Source: Phormidesmis priestleyi BC1401 (GTDB taxonomy: Bacteria > Cyanobacteriota > Cyanobacteriia > Leptolyngbyales > Leptolyngbyaceae). From it: 64,000 nt of DNA. The first letter of the stretch is position 1. Each line of letters opens with the position of its first letter. The position numbers and the translations under genes are program-made. The notes beneath the pieces were generated by a model. That model was not told where the DNA came from and did not search any database. It saw nothing but the letters and a program-made list of their open reading frames with translations. Location: assembly GCF_001650195.1 (NCBI RefSeq), contig NZ_LXYR01000018.1, positions 28,788 to 92,787 of the forward strand, given 5' to 3'. Of this stretch, positions 17,639 through 26,969 are shown in pieces.

Positions 17639-18313
17639 TCAAACTGAATGGAGCCGATAACCGAGACCATACACTGTTTCAATCAAATTTTCTGGGCTTC
17701 CGGCACCTTTTAGCTTGCGACGCAGGTTTGTAATGTGGGTTTTAATCGTGTCTTCGCCAGAAGATTTATCAAACTCCCACAACCGATCTAAAAGCGCTGA
17801 ACGGGTTAAAACCTGGGTGGGAGTTCGCAAAAAACACTCTAAAATCATGTATTCTCTGGGAGTCAATGCCAAGGGCACTCGTGCATAGGTGACGTTATAG
17901 GTGCTAGGGTCAAGCTCTAACTGACCATAAATCAACGTGGTCGCTCTGGTTTCTGGACTTCTTCGCGACAGTGCTCTGATGCGCGCGGCTAATTCTTCTA
18001 GTTCAAAGGGTTTAACCAGATAGTCATCAGCCCCAGCATCCAATCCAATGATCTTATCGCTCGTGGTGTCGCGTGCGGTCAACATCAGAATCAGCGCCTG
18101 AGATTTGGCAGCCCGCAGACGTTTGCAGAGGCTAATGCCGTCTAATTTAGGCAGCATTAAGTCTAGCAAAATTAGATCATAAACGACTCCTTGAGCGGCT
18201 TCCCATCCCGCCAAGCCATCCTTTGCAATATCTACAACGTGGTGCTGATATCTGAGATCTTCGGCTAAAGGCGTGGCAATTCGGGTATCGTCTTCAACTA
18301 ATAAAATTCTCAT
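17639..18313 (-). CDS. OmpR/PhoB family response regulator
   Basis: DNA-binding response regulator, 224 residues. The receiver domain opens MRILLVEDDTRIA (acidic pocket), with phosphoacceptor Asp in LILLDLMLPKLDGI, Thr in MLTARDT and Lys in DDYLVKPF. The C-terminal winged helix is of OmpR/PhoB type (LTPREYMILECFL, THITNLRRKLKGAG, ETVYGLGYRL). It precedes its kinase in one minus-strand operon. By proximity it is the best candidate to bind the repeated 22-base element in front of the PAP2, PepSY and DUF347 genes. The signal sensed (metal, envelope stress or other) is unknown. Confidence 0.93.
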   Translation of the reverse strand: MRILLVEDDTRIATPLAEDLRYQHHVVDIAKDGLAGWEAAQGVVYDLILLDLMLPKLDGISLCKRLRAAKSQALILMLTARDTTSDKIIGLDAGADDYLVKPFELEELAARIRALSRRSPETRATTLIYGQLELDPSTYNVTYARVPLALTPREYMILECFLRTPTQVLTRSALLDRLWEFDKSSGEDTIKTHITNLRRKLKGAGSPENLIETVYGLGYRLHSV

Positions 18314-18695
18314 CGATCGTGCAAGGCAACTCAGGCTTCAGTCTAGATTATCGCGATTAGCGCCTTGTGCAACTCTAAAGGAATCGCTAGGCATCATCAA
18401 CAGCAGAACGCGCGATCGCATAGATGTGGAGAAGCAAGTTCTATCCCACTCTGAAAAGCAGCTCGACTAAGACAAAAGTCCCCGATAGGTCGTTGCTCAC
18501 GATTTAAGCCTTAGTTCTGACACTTTTCATCATCTTGTAGAGTAGGCTGGTGTTTGATTTAGATCGTTTGTCAATGCGTAAGTTCTAGAGATGTATAACT
18601 TCAGGCGCATATCACTAACTTAGAAAAGGCTCTAGAGTCGAAAGTGTGCAGGTAGTGTTTGAATTCTTAACCTTTTAGACCACGAGGGTCGTCTC
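18314..18695. other. Gene-free stretch between divergent genes
   Basis: About 380 bases between the minus-strand response regulator and the plus-strand NACHT gene. It must hold both promoters. No clear operator, RNA or repeat was recognised, and the 22-base element of neighbouring promoters is absent. Confidence 0.5.
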
Positions 18696-20999
18696 ATGGT
18701 CAAGCGATCGCTTCAATCTTCTCTTTCTGGAATTCAACAGACTAAACGAGCGTTTGCCCTGAAGGGGTGGACGCAGGATAACCTGGCAGGGGAGGTCAAC
18801 TTAAAGACTCGTCAACCCATCTGGCGGTTTTTCACTGGGCAGTCGGTCGATCGCCAAATTTTTACAGCCATTTGTGTTGTTTTAGACTTGGATTGGCGAG
18901 ACATTGCCATCGATCCCCCCGCTGAATTTCCTGAGCTTCAAAAGCAGGTGGGCGATCTCGCGATCGAGAGTCTGGTGCAGCAGGTGCGATCGCAGCGTCA
19001 GGCTAAAATTCAAGACCAGTGCGGCAGCTTGCAGTTGCTAGATATCAGCCATCCCGTCAGCATTGATGATATCTATATTGATGTCAATATTTTAGAAGCG
19101 ATCGCGAGTCAGCAGCGGCTAGAAGTCGCCAACCTCGAAACCTTGCAACCGGAAGCGGTCGATCGCATGGGCTTGGGTGAGGTTGACCAACGCCAGGTTT
19201 CAGGAATGCGAGCCGTTGAAACCTACCCCAAACTCAGAGTATTGGGCAAACCAGGAGCCGGAAAGACGACCTTTCTACAACACCTTGCCATTCAGTGTAG
19301 CCAGGGCGCGTTTGAGGCGACGCGGGTGCCGATCTTCGTCACGCTGAGACATTTTGTAGAAGAGTCTGCCAGCGGTGAATTCAGCTTGTTAAACTACCTA
19401 CAGCAAGAATTTCTCATTGATGGCATCACTGACCCGACCATAATAGAAACCTTGCTCAAAGCCGGACGGGTGCTGCTGTTGTTGGATGGGCTGGATGAAG
19501 TTCTGCACCAGGAGAGCATTGCGGTCTTGAGAGAAATTCGCCGCTTTTCAGACAAATATCACAAAAATCGAGTTGTGACGACCTGCCGCACTGCCGCCCA
19601 AAAGTTCAGTCTGCGAGGCTTCACCGATGTGGAGATCGCTCCGTTTACGCAGGCACAAATCAACGCCTTCGCGCAGAAATGGTTTGTGGCATTTACCAAA
19701 ACCACCGCTCAGGCAGGAGCGATGCAGTCCTCTCAGTTTATCCAGAAGCTAGACCTCCCGGAAAACTGGCAGTTTCGTCAGCTAGTGGTTAATCCGCTGT
19801 TTCTGCACCTTGCCTGTTGGGTGTTTTATGGTCAGAGCAGGTTCCCGACCAAGCGCAGCGAGTTTTATAAGGAAGGGCTAGATTTGCTGTTAGGCAAATG
19901 GGATGAAGCCAGAGGGGTCGAACGCGATGAAGTTTATCGGGGGTTTTTGTTGCCCCAAAAGCTGAAGCTGTTGAGCCAGCTTGCCGCGGTCACCTTTGAT
20001 CAGGGTCAGTATTTTTTTGAGCAGCGAGTGGTGGAGCAACACATTGAGGACTATATCCGGCATCTGCCCAATGCTTCAACCGACGATGAAGAACTGCACC
20101 TCGAAAGTGAATCGGTGCTGAAGGCGATCGAGTCTCAACACGGCTTGCTGACCGAACGCGCACGGGGCATTTTTTCGTTTTCCTATCTAGCGTTTCAAGA
20201 ATATTTTACAGCGCGAAATATCGTTGCGAGTCATAACCTTCAGTCGTTAGAGCAGGCATTGGGTGGGCTGGTGAGTCACCTGACAGACCCGCACTGGCAC
20301 GAAATCTTTTTGTTGACCGCTTCGATGTTGCGGAGTGCCGACTCACTGATGCAGTTGATGAAACAGCAGATTGATGCGTTGGTTGCCCAAGATCCCTATC
20401 TGCAAGAGTTTTTGCGGTGGGCAAGCCAAAAATCGAAGCTCCCAGTCGAAACCAGAGAGGCAACGGTGCGAGCCTTTCATCTAGCGATGGCTCAAACGCC
20501 GCACAAAGCGGCTAACTTTGCGCTCGCCTGCACCCTCGACCAGGGGATGTTTTTGGATATTGCCTTAGATGACCTGCTGGTGGAGTGTACGATCGATCAA
20601 AGTCCAGATTTTGCCCATGCTCATCTATGCGTCGATTCACTCAGCAATATTTTGGGGATTGTACTGGATGCTGGGTTTCACAAATCTCTGCAACAACTCC
20701 AAGAGCAATTGCCGCTCGAACAAAACCAGGCATGGTTTCAGAGTTGGTGGCAGGCACACTACACCGCCTGGTCAGAGCAGCTTAAGACCACGATCGCTCA
20801 CTATCGACGGCTTGATCAAGACTGGCAGTTTAGCCCAGACCAACAGCAAGTCCTGCAACGCTACTACGCCGCCAATCAACTCCTGCTCGATTGTCTACAC
20901 AGCGATTGTGAAGTGACAGCCCCGATTCGAGCGGAAATTGAAGCCACTTTATTGCTGCCTCAACAAGAACTCGAAGCGAGAGAATGGCACGAGTGCTGA
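18696..20999 (+). CDS. NACHT NTPase (NLR-like STAND protein) with N-terminal helix-turn-helix-like domain
   Basis: Large signal-transduction NTPase, 767 residues. Residues 1-75 look like a small helical domain (ALKGWTQDNLAGEVNLKTRQPIWRFF...) seen at the start of many cyanobacterial NACHT proteins. The NACHT core follows: Walker A GKPGAGKTTF at about 184-193, Walker B LLLLDGLDEV at about 260-269, sensor-like VVTTCRTAA and the NACHT-associated FSYLAFQEYFTARNI. The C-terminal 200 residues are helical and match no repeat class I recognise. Related bacterial NACHT proteins defend against phage, and others are regulators. The gene stands alone, so the effector and trigger cannot be inferred. Confidence 0.85.
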   Translation: MVKRSLQSSLSGIQQTKRAFALKGWTQDNLAGEVNLKTRQPIWRFFTGQSVDRQIFTAICVVLDLDWRDIAIDPPAEFPELQKQVGDLAIESLVQQVRSQRQAKIQDQCGSLQLLDISHPVSIDDIYIDVNILEAIASQQRLEVANLETLQPEAVDRMGLGEVDQRQVSGMRAVETYPKLRVLGKPGAGKTTFLQHLAIQCSQGAFEATRVPIFVTLRHFVEESASGEFSLLNYLQQEFLIDGITDPTIIETLLKAGRVLLLLDGLDEVLHQESIAVLREIRRFSDKYHKNRVVTTCRTAAQKFSLRGFTDVEIAPFTQAQINAFAQKWFVAFTKTTAQAGAMQSSQFIQKLDLPENWQFRQLVVNPLFLHLACWVFYGQSRFPTKRSEFYKEGLDLLLGKWDEARGVERDEVYRGFLLPQKLKLLSQLAAVTFDQGQYFFEQRVVEQHIEDYIRHLPNASTDDEELHLESESVLKAIESQHGLLTERARGIFSFSYLAFQEYFTARNIVASHNLQSLEQALGGLVSHLTDPHWHEIFLLTASMLRSADSLMQLMKQQIDALVAQDPYLQEFLRWASQKSKLPVETREATVRAFHLAMAQTPHKAANFALACTLDQGMFLDIALDDLLVECTIDQSPDFAHAHLCVDSLSNILGIVLDAGFHKSLQQLQEQLPLEQNQAWFQSWWQAHYTAWSEQLKTTIAHYRRLDQDWQFSPDQQQVLQRYYAANQLLLDCLHSDCEVTAPIRAEIEATLLLPQQELEAREWHEC

Positions 21000-21190
21000 A
21001 GCAACCGCTATTGCTGTAAAGAATTGTAAGCTCCTTAATCAACTTATACAAATCAAACATCGACTCGTCCTTTGTGGATACACGAACTCAAACGTGAGGT
21101 GAGTATTGTAGTGAGAGGAAGAGTGTTTGAGCTAACGGTGACTTTTGAGAAAAAGACGATTCGACAACTTAATTTATCAAGGAGCGTCAG

Positions 21191-21349
21191 ATGAACGATT
21201 TGCTAACCCGTTCAATCTTGCGATCGAGCCACTCAGCCCTCGATCGCAGCCAGCAGGGTTTGGGTACATCCTCGATCGAAGACCTCATGAGCAGTCATCA
21301 CATCTGTCTCTGTTGTTCTACTGTTTTACTTCGACATATGCGTAATTGA
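21191..21349 (+). CDS. Small Cys-rich protein, 52 residues
   Basis: Short gene starting at ATG 21191 after a strong AAGGAG site eight bases upstream. The predicted protein starts MNDLLTRSILRSSHSALD and ends in a Cys-rich, basic tail HHICLCCSTVLLRHMRN, suggestive of a metal-binding or membrane-proximal peptide. No family is recognised. The ribosome-binding site and the sensible C-terminal pattern are the only support. It stands between the NACHT gene and the ComFB-like gene. Confidence 0.5.
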   Translation: MNDLLTRSILRSSHSALDRSQQGLGTSSIEDLMSSHHICLCCSTVLLRHMRN

Positions 21350-21454
21350 GTGGACTTTATTGGCATTGTCGTTCTTGCCATGCAGAGATGCCTATCTGAT
21401 GAGCACCTATCAACAACAGTTTTCAGACTCAACAATTTTGAATGAGAGGTCAGT

Positions 21455-21803
21455 ATGTCGTTTGAGTTGATCAACCTAACATTGCCATTGGTGATCCAAG
21501 AAATCGAGGATGTTTTAGACGAGTATCCTGAACATCCCTATCAGTCAGCTTTTTCGATGCATGAATTTCGGCAAAAGCTGATTGCTCACGTTCTCAGTCA
21601 AGTTCCTAACCAGTATGCGATTGCAGGAGAACAAACTCCCGCAAGAAAACCCAGTTCTCGACATTCCTCTCTTTTTAGCGGAGCGAATGTATCTAGAAAC
21701 CGTCGTTCGAGGGAGTATCTTGCACATTCTGAGAGAAAATGCCGATCGACTGACTGATGCCTTTCTGCAAAAGAAACACTTAGAGCCTACGATTTCCCGT
21801 TGA
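21455..21803 (+). pseudogene. ComFB-like (late competence) gene with frameshift
   Basis: The first frame (21455 onward) encodes MSFELINLTLPLVIQEIEDV then EYPEHPYQSAFSMHEFRQKLIAHVLSQVPNQYA, the expected N-terminal half of the cyanobacterial ComFB family. The expected C-terminal half (LFLAERMYLETVVRGSILHILRENADRL) lies in the other frame, ending at 21803. The switch must occur around 21625-21665, within GCAGGAGAACAAACTCCCGC and what follows. Known ComFB-type proteins in cyanobacteria bind cyclic di-GMP. Either the gene is inactivated or the assembly has an indel here; the first frame alone ends at 21757 with an unrelated Ser/Arg-rich tail. Confidence 0.65.
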
Positions 21804-22009
21804 TTCTGTCGAAATAACGCGATGGTTGCATCCTGAACTACAGAGAAAGAAAATGGCGATAGTCATAGCTTTTGCCGCTTGGAACTGACAACGCCCAACC
21901 ATGCGATAGCAGCTACAGAAAGATTGCGATCGTGGTTCCTTTCAATTAGATAGCTTTATCACAACAGTGATCTGAAACGTCAATTTCACCAGCCAAAGAC
22001 AATGATTTT

Positions 22010-24682
22010 ATGAAGCAATTAAGTCAGGGTGCTAATACATCCAAAAAGCCTGAAACGAAATCTAGCTCTTCTGCCGATTCATCCCAAGCTCTGCTCGATA
22101 TTGCTCAGCGTGATGTGGATGGAGTGCTGAAATTATTCGATACCTCGCTGGAGGGGCTGAGTGAGACTGAAGCCAAGCGGAGATTAGAGAAATCTGGGCT
22201 GAATGAGATCGCCCGCGAAAAACCGATCGCGTGGTATGTCCAACTGCTGAAGACAGTGACGAATCCCCTCTCACTTTTACTGATCGTTCTGGCGACAGTT
22301 TCACTGTTAACTGGGAGTCCGATCGCCGCCCTGATCATTTTTATCATGGTAATTTTTGGTGGGCTGCTGCGCTTTTCGCAAGAATTTCAGTCGAACAAAG
22401 CCGCCGAAAAACTGCGGGCAATGGTGAGCACAACAGCAACGGTGAGCCGTAAGGATGCCAATCAAGAGGCTGCACCGAAAGAAAAGGGAATCACAGCCGG
22501 AAAAGAAATTGCGGTGAAGCTGTTGGTGCCCGGTGATGTCATCTTTCTTTCAGCAGGAGATATGATTCCAGCCGATGTCAGACTGATTGCTGCAAAAGAT
22601 TTATTCCTCAGTCAGTCAACCCTCACTGGGGAATCTCTACCCGCCGAAAAACACGCAGAACTCCCCGATGACAAGGAGAAGAACCCACTGGAGCTAGTGA
22701 ATCTCTGTTTCATGGGCACTTCGGTCGTCAGTGGTTCTGGAACAGCCGTTGTCGCCGAAACGGGGAGTCATACGTATCTAGCATCCCTGGCTAAGACCGT
22801 CAGCGGACGCAGAGCACGAACAAGCTTTGATAAAGGTGTGAATGGCGTGACCATGCTGCTGTTGCGCTTTATGCTGATCATGGCTCCCCTCGTCTTTTTG
22901 ATCAATGGAGTGCTTAAAGGCAATTGGATCGAGGCATTCACATTCGGTCTATCGGTGGCGGTGGGATTGGCTCCAGAAATGTTGCCTGTGATTGTCACAG
23001 CAAATCTGGCGAAGGGGGCGATCACCATGTCTAACAAAAAGGTGATTGTCAAAAACATTGATGCGATTCAAGACTTTGGCTCCATGAATATTCTTTGTAC
23101 CGATAAAACAGGCACCCTGACCCAAGACAAAATCGTTTTGCAGAGGCACCTAGATCCCTATGGTCAAGAGAGTGTAGAGGTACTTAAGTATGCCTATCTC
23201 AACAGCTTTTACCAGACTGGCTTGAAAAATTTGTTAGATGTCGCTGTCCTCGATCGCAGTCAAGAACTTAAAGCGTTAGACATTGAAACAAACTACCAGA
23301 AATTTGATGAAATTCCGTTTGACTTTGTGCGTCGTCGGATGTCTGTCGTCGTTGAAGAAACGGGAAAACAGCATGTGCTGATTTGCAAAGGTGCCGTTGA
23401 GGAAGTCCTCAAAGTCTGTACTCAACTCAAAGTCAATGACAAGGTTTTGCCAATGGATGAGTCAGTCCATACCAAGGTGGCTGACTTACAACAAAAACTA
23501 AACTCTGAAGGGTTACGGGTCATTGCAGTTGCCTACAAAGTAATGCCACCGGAGCAAGCACATTACGCCATTACTGATGAAAGTGATTTAGTGCTGTTGG
23601 GCAATATTGCCTTTCTTGATCCGCCTAAAGATTCCGCTGCCCAAGCGATTAAAGCCCTGAAGGGACATGGAGTGGATGTAAAAATCATCACTGGAGACAA
23701 TGAGATTATTACTCGTAAAATTTGCAGAGATGTGGGGATGCCCGTTCAAAATGTCTTACTCGGTAGCGATATTGAATCCCTATCTGATGATGAATTAGCC
23801 AAGGTTGCTGCAACCACAACCATTTTTGCTAAATTCTCTCCCACGCAAAAAGCCAAGGTGATTCAGGTACTGCGGAAAAAAGGCAACATTGTTGGATACA
23901 TGGGAGACGGCATCAATGATGCGGCGGCTTTGCGAGAGGCAGATGTGGGCATCTCAGTTGATACAGCAGTCGATATTGCGAAAGAGTCGGCAGACATCAT
24001 TTTGCTCGAAAAAAACTTGCTGATCCTAGAATCTGGAGTACTCGAAGGTCGTAAGACGTTTGCCAACATCATCAAATATATCAGAATGGGCACTAGCTCT
24101 AACTTTGGTAATATGTTTAGCGTCTTGGGTGCGAGTGCGCTGCTGCCCTTTTTACCCATGCAGCCCGTGCAGATCTTAATCAATAATCTCCTCTACGACT
24201 TCTCGCAAACAGGAATCCCTTTCGACCATGTGGATCAAGAATCCTTAGTCAAGCCGCCAACGTGGAAAATTGAGAATATCCGGCGATTTATGATCTTCAT
24301 CGGTCCAATTAGCTCCATTTTTGACTATGCCACCTATGCCCTGATGTGGTTTGTATTTGGGGCAACCTCTGTAGAGCATCAAGCATTGTTCCAAACGGGT
24401 TGGTTCGTGGAAAGCCTGATGACTCAAACACTGATTGTCCATGTCATTCGCACAGCAAAGGTGCCTTTTTTCCAGAGCCGGGCTTCTCTACCCATGCTGC
24501 TGATCACCGCTACGGTGATGGGAGTTGGCATGTATTTACCCTTTTCGCCGATCGCCGCCAGTTTAGGGTTTGTGCCCTTACCAGCCGTTTATTTCCTCTG
24601 GCTAGGCTTCATCCTCACTTGCTATTGCGTCTTGACTCAACTTGTCAAAACTTGGTTCATCAAGAAATATGGCTATACCTAA
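22010..24682 (+). CDS. mgtA: Magnesium-transporting P-type ATPase (MgtA/MgtB type)
   Basis: P-type (class P3B) cation ATPase, 890 residues, in the plasma membrane. A variable N-tail of about 30 residues is followed by the actuator motif STLTGES, the phosphorylation motif DKTGTLTQDK with Asp365, the KGA nucleotide-binding box (ICKGAVEEVL) and GDGINDAAALREADVGISVD. The transmembrane signature VGLAPEMLPVIVTANLAKGAI and the C-terminal LINNLLYDFSQTGIPFDHVD are characteristic of MgtA. Expected role is magnesium uptake under limitation. It sits at the start of the stress island. No recognisable magnesium-sensing leader was found upstream. Confidence 0.9.
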   Translation: MKQLSQGANTSKKPETKSSSSADSSQALLDIAQRDVDGVLKLFDTSLEGLSETEAKRRLEKSGLNEIAREKPIAWYVQLLKTVTNPLSLLLIVLATVSLLTGSPIAALIIFIMVIFGGLLRFSQEFQSNKAAEKLRAMVSTTATVSRKDANQEAAPKEKGITAGKEIAVKLLVPGDVIFLSAGDMIPADVRLIAAKDLFLSQSTLTGESLPAEKHAELPDDKEKNPLELVNLCFMGTSVVSGSGTAVVAETGSHTYLASLAKTVSGRRARTSFDKGVNGVTMLLLRFMLIMAPLVFLINGVLKGNWIEAFTFGLSVAVGLAPEMLPVIVTANLAKGAITMSNKKVIVKNIDAIQDFGSMNILCTDKTGTLTQDKIVLQRHLDPYGQESVEVLKYAYLNSFYQTGLKNLLDVAVLDRSQELKALDIETNYQKFDEIPFDFVRRRMSVVVEETGKQHVLICKGAVEEVLKVCTQLKVNDKVLPMDESVHTKVADLQQKLNSEGLRVIAVAYKVMPPEQAHYAITDESDLVLLGNIAFLDPPKDSAAQAIKALKGHGVDVKIITGDNEIITRKICRDVGMPVQNVLLGSDIESLSDDELAKVAATTTIFAKFSPTQKAKVIQVLRKKGNIVGYMGDGINDAAALREADVGISVDTAVDIAKESADIILLEKNLLILESGVLEGRKTFANIIKYIRMGTSSNFGNMFSVLGASALLPFLPMQPVQILINNLLYDFSQTGIPFDHVDQESLVKPPTWKIENIRRFMIFIGPISSIFDYATYALMWFVFGATSVEHQALFQTGWFVESLMTQTLIVHVIRTAKVPFFQSRASLPMLLITATVMGVGMYLPFSPIAASLGFVPLPAVYFLWLGFILTCYCVLTQLVKTWFIKKYGYT

Positions 24683-24964
24683 AGTTATTCAAATGCAAAG
24701 CCACTAGCTGACGGCAATAATCTGGTTTCACAGGATAATTCACAAAGGTTGGTAGCAAGAGAATGATGTTTCTGCAAGCGTTTGACTGGTGTATGAGTTG
24801 TATAAATTCTAACTAAAACGTTCAAAAGGTAGAGGTCATCTTGAACAGCTTCTGCAACCATTCAATCAGAGGTAGAAGCAATTCAGGCTGAGTATCTAAT
24901 CGAAACTCGGCGCGGATACAGCCAAGCTTTAGAAGATCAACATACCTTGACCGGAGGAATCATT
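24683..24964. other. Stretch with a possible decayed reading frame
   Basis: About 280 bases after the MgtA-type gene. From the TGA near 24844 the frame of the next gene is open without a start codon, reading SATIQSEVEAIQAEYLIETRRGY... with a protein-like composition. This may be the remnant of a lost gene. Nothing else was recognised. Confidence 0.35.
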
Positions 24965-25390
24965 ATGAGTGTTGCGATCGACAATTTCACTAAAAAGCTT
25001 CACGATAATTTAGAAGCGATCGAGGATCGGGCGAAATCGCTGAGGAAAAGCATTCGATCTGCACCAGAAAAGACTCAAGCTGAAATTCAAGAAAAACTGG
25101 ATAAAGCGAAGGCAAACCTAGATGGTAAGAAGCAAGAGTTCGATGCGTATCGGGCAAAGCTGAAGACTCAATTTGAGGCAAAAGAGTCTGAGGTGAAGTC
25201 GCAAGTTGATGAATGGAAAGCCAGTCGCGAAGTCAAGAAGCTCAACCATCGAGCTGATCATGCTGAAGACTATGCTGATACGGCAATCTTTTTAGCGATG
25301 GCGATGATGGAAGAAGCAGAAGAAGCAACTCTAGCAGCGGTAGCCGCCAGACAGGATGCTGAGACGGCTGCGGGGACTCCGAAGAAGTAA
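24965..25390 (+). CDS. Coiled-coil hypothetical protein
   Basis: About 141 residues, starting at ATG 24965 behind a GGAGGAATCATT site. Almost entirely alpha-helical with a long coiled coil: AIEDRAKSLRKSIRSAPEKTQAEIQEKLDKAKANLDGKK through VKSQVDEWKASREVKKLN. A second helix, HAEDYADTAIFLAMAMMEEAEEATLAAVAARQDAE, follows. No signal peptide. Proteins of this type occur in stress-gene clusters, and no function is established. Its neighbours (DUF1269, BON, DUF5335, HdeD) suggest membrane or envelope stress. Confidence 0.75.
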   Translation: MSVAIDNFTKKLHDNLEAIEDRAKSLRKSIRSAPEKTQAEIQEKLDKAKANLDGKKQEFDAYRAKLKTQFEAKESEVKSQVDEWKASREVKKLNHRADHAEDYADTAIFLAMAMMEEAEEATLAAVAARQDAETAAGTPKK

Positions 25391-25510
25391 GACACGAGTG
25401 CAGAAGGTAAGAAGTATGAGGAACATTGCTTTTTACCCTCTGCTTTTCTCGCTAGAGCGAACTTATCAGAGAAATGTCGAAGTAGATCAAACAAACTTGT
25501 GGACACACTC

Positions 25511-26050
25511 ATGACACATACGCATACGGTCGTAGCTCATCTTCCTTCTCACATGGAAGCAGAAAGGGTTGTCTTAGAACTACAAAAAGAAGGCTTCGAT
25601 TTACAAAAGCTTTCGATCCTTGGTAAGGACTATCAAACTACTGAACATGTGCGCGGCTTTCTCACCTGGAAAGATACAGCCAAGGCTGGTGCTACAGGAG
25701 GGGGTTACTGGGGAAGCTTTGTGGGTGGCTTGTTTGGTATTTTGGCGGGGGCTGGAGTGGTCTTTATCCCTGGCATGGCTCCGATCGTAGTTGCGGGTCC
25801 TATTGCCGGAGTGCTAGCAGGGTGGTTGGAAGGTACGCTGGTCGGTGGCGTTGGTACTGCTGCTGTCGGAGGACTGGCGGGTGCTTTGGGAGGATTGGGC
25901 ATCCCGAAACACGAGGTGCTGAAGTATGAAACTCAAGTTCAAGCGGGCGAGTTTATCATCCTGGTGACGGGTAGCGATGAGGATGTCCGTCAGGCAAAGC
26001 AAATGCTCGACAGAATCAGTCATGAAATCAGCCCGTCGGTTGCTGTCTGA
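25511..26050 (+). CDS. DUF1269-like / general stress membrane protein
   Basis: About 179 residues. The N-terminal 50 residues (HTHTVVAHLPSHMEAERVVLELQKEGFDLQKLSILGKDY) form the ferredoxin-like general-stress domain. A very Gly-rich hydrophobic region (GGGYWGSFVGGLFGILAGAGVVFIPG, GGVGTAAVGGLAGALGGLGIP) is probably two membrane hairpins. The C-terminus returns to a soluble fold (KYETQVQAGEFIILVTGSDEDVRQAKQML). The ATG at 25511 is preferred over GTG 25499. It is one of a series of small stress genes on this strand. Confidence 0.78.
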   Translation: MTHTHTVVAHLPSHMEAERVVLELQKEGFDLQKLSILGKDYQTTEHVRGFLTWKDTAKAGATGGGYWGSFVGGLFGILAGAGVVFIPGMAPIVVAGPIAGVLAGWLEGTLVGGVGTAAVGGLAGALGGLGIPKHEVLKYETQVQAGEFIILVTGSDEDVRQAKQMLDRISHEISPSVAV

Positions 26051-26115
26051 GGTTTTGCCCGAACAGCTACAGATTGACCTAACACAGAACACTCGTAAAC
26101 TAAAGGACAAAGACG

Positions 26116-26808
26116 ATGATCAGCACGATCGAGAAGACTGATATGGAACTCAAGACAGATGTGCTTTCTGAACTGGAATATGAGCCAGGTGTGAAGGTTT
26201 CAGACATCGGTGTCTTGGTAAAAGATGGCACCGTGACACTCAATGGCTATGCAGACAACTACAGCGAGAAATGGGAAGCTGTGCGTGCCGTAAAACGGAT
26301 TGCTGGAGTGAAAGCGATCGCAGACGATATCGAAATCAAGCTGCTTCATCCTCTACTGCATACAGACGGAGACATTGCCGCCGCCGCTGCACAGCACATT
26401 GAGTGGAGCAGTTTAATTCCAGCAGAAAGCATTGTGGTCACGGTGCGTGAAGGCTGGCTCACGCTGGATGGCGAAGTGGAGTGGCGCTATCAGAAGAACA
26501 CTGCCGAAAATGTCGTGCGGCATTTGTCAGGTGTCAAAGGAGTGTCTAATCTAATCTCAATCAAACCACAGCCAATGACAACGGCGGTCGAAACGGCAGT
26601 CGAGGCGGCGATCAAATCAGCCTTCAAACGCAGCGCTCTAGTAGATGCCAAGAAGATCCAAGTGGAGGCTGTTGGAGGAGAGGTGACACTCCGTGGCAAC
26701 GTTCTGAACTTTGCCGAACTAGAGGAAGCCGAACGAGCCGCTTGGGCAGCACCAGGAGTATTTTTGGTGAACAATCAGCTCACGGTGAAGTGGTTTTCTG
26801 CGGAGTAG
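26116..26808 (+). CDS. Triple BON domain protein
   Basis: 230 residues with three BON domains and no linker domains. They lie at about 10-75 (LKTDVLSELEYEPGVKVSDIGVLVKDGTVTLNGYADN), 85-150 (HIEWSSLIPAESIVVTVREGWLTLDGEVEW) and 165-228 (VEAAIKSAFKRSALVDAKKIQVEAVGGEVTLRGNV). BON domains bind phospholipid or membrane surfaces and occur in osmotic-shock proteins. No signal peptide is visible, so it is probably cytoplasmic. The ATG follows AAAGGACAAAGACG. A rho-independent terminator lies 45 bases downstream, ending this transcript. Confidence 0.88.
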   Translation: MISTIEKTDMELKTDVLSELEYEPGVKVSDIGVLVKDGTVTLNGYADNYSEKWEAVRAVKRIAGVKAIADDIEIKLLHPLLHTDGDIAAAAAQHIEWSSLIPAESIVVTVREGWLTLDGEVEWRYQKNTAENVVRHLSGVKGVSNLISIKPQPMTTAVETAVEAAIKSAFKRSALVDAKKIQVEAVGGEVTLRGNVLNFAELEEAERAAWAAPGVFLVNNQLTVKWFSAE

Positions 26809-26849
26809 CGCTAGATTCACTACTCTCAACAAGGAACCCAAGTACTAGC

Positions 26850-26898
26850 TTAAACGGTCGCATGGACATCTCTACCCTGACCGTTTAATTTTCTTTTT
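26850..26898 (+). terminator. Rho-independent terminator after the BON gene
   Basis: TTAAACGGTC (26850-26859) pairs perfectly with GACCGTTTAA (26879-26888), followed by TTTTCTTTTT. Position and structure fit transcription end after the BON gene. Confidence 0.75.
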
Positions 26899-26969
26899 CG
26901 TGCCACATTTGACTGAATGGCTACTTCATAAACTTAGTTGTATTCGATAGTTTTTTATCAGGAGTCGTA

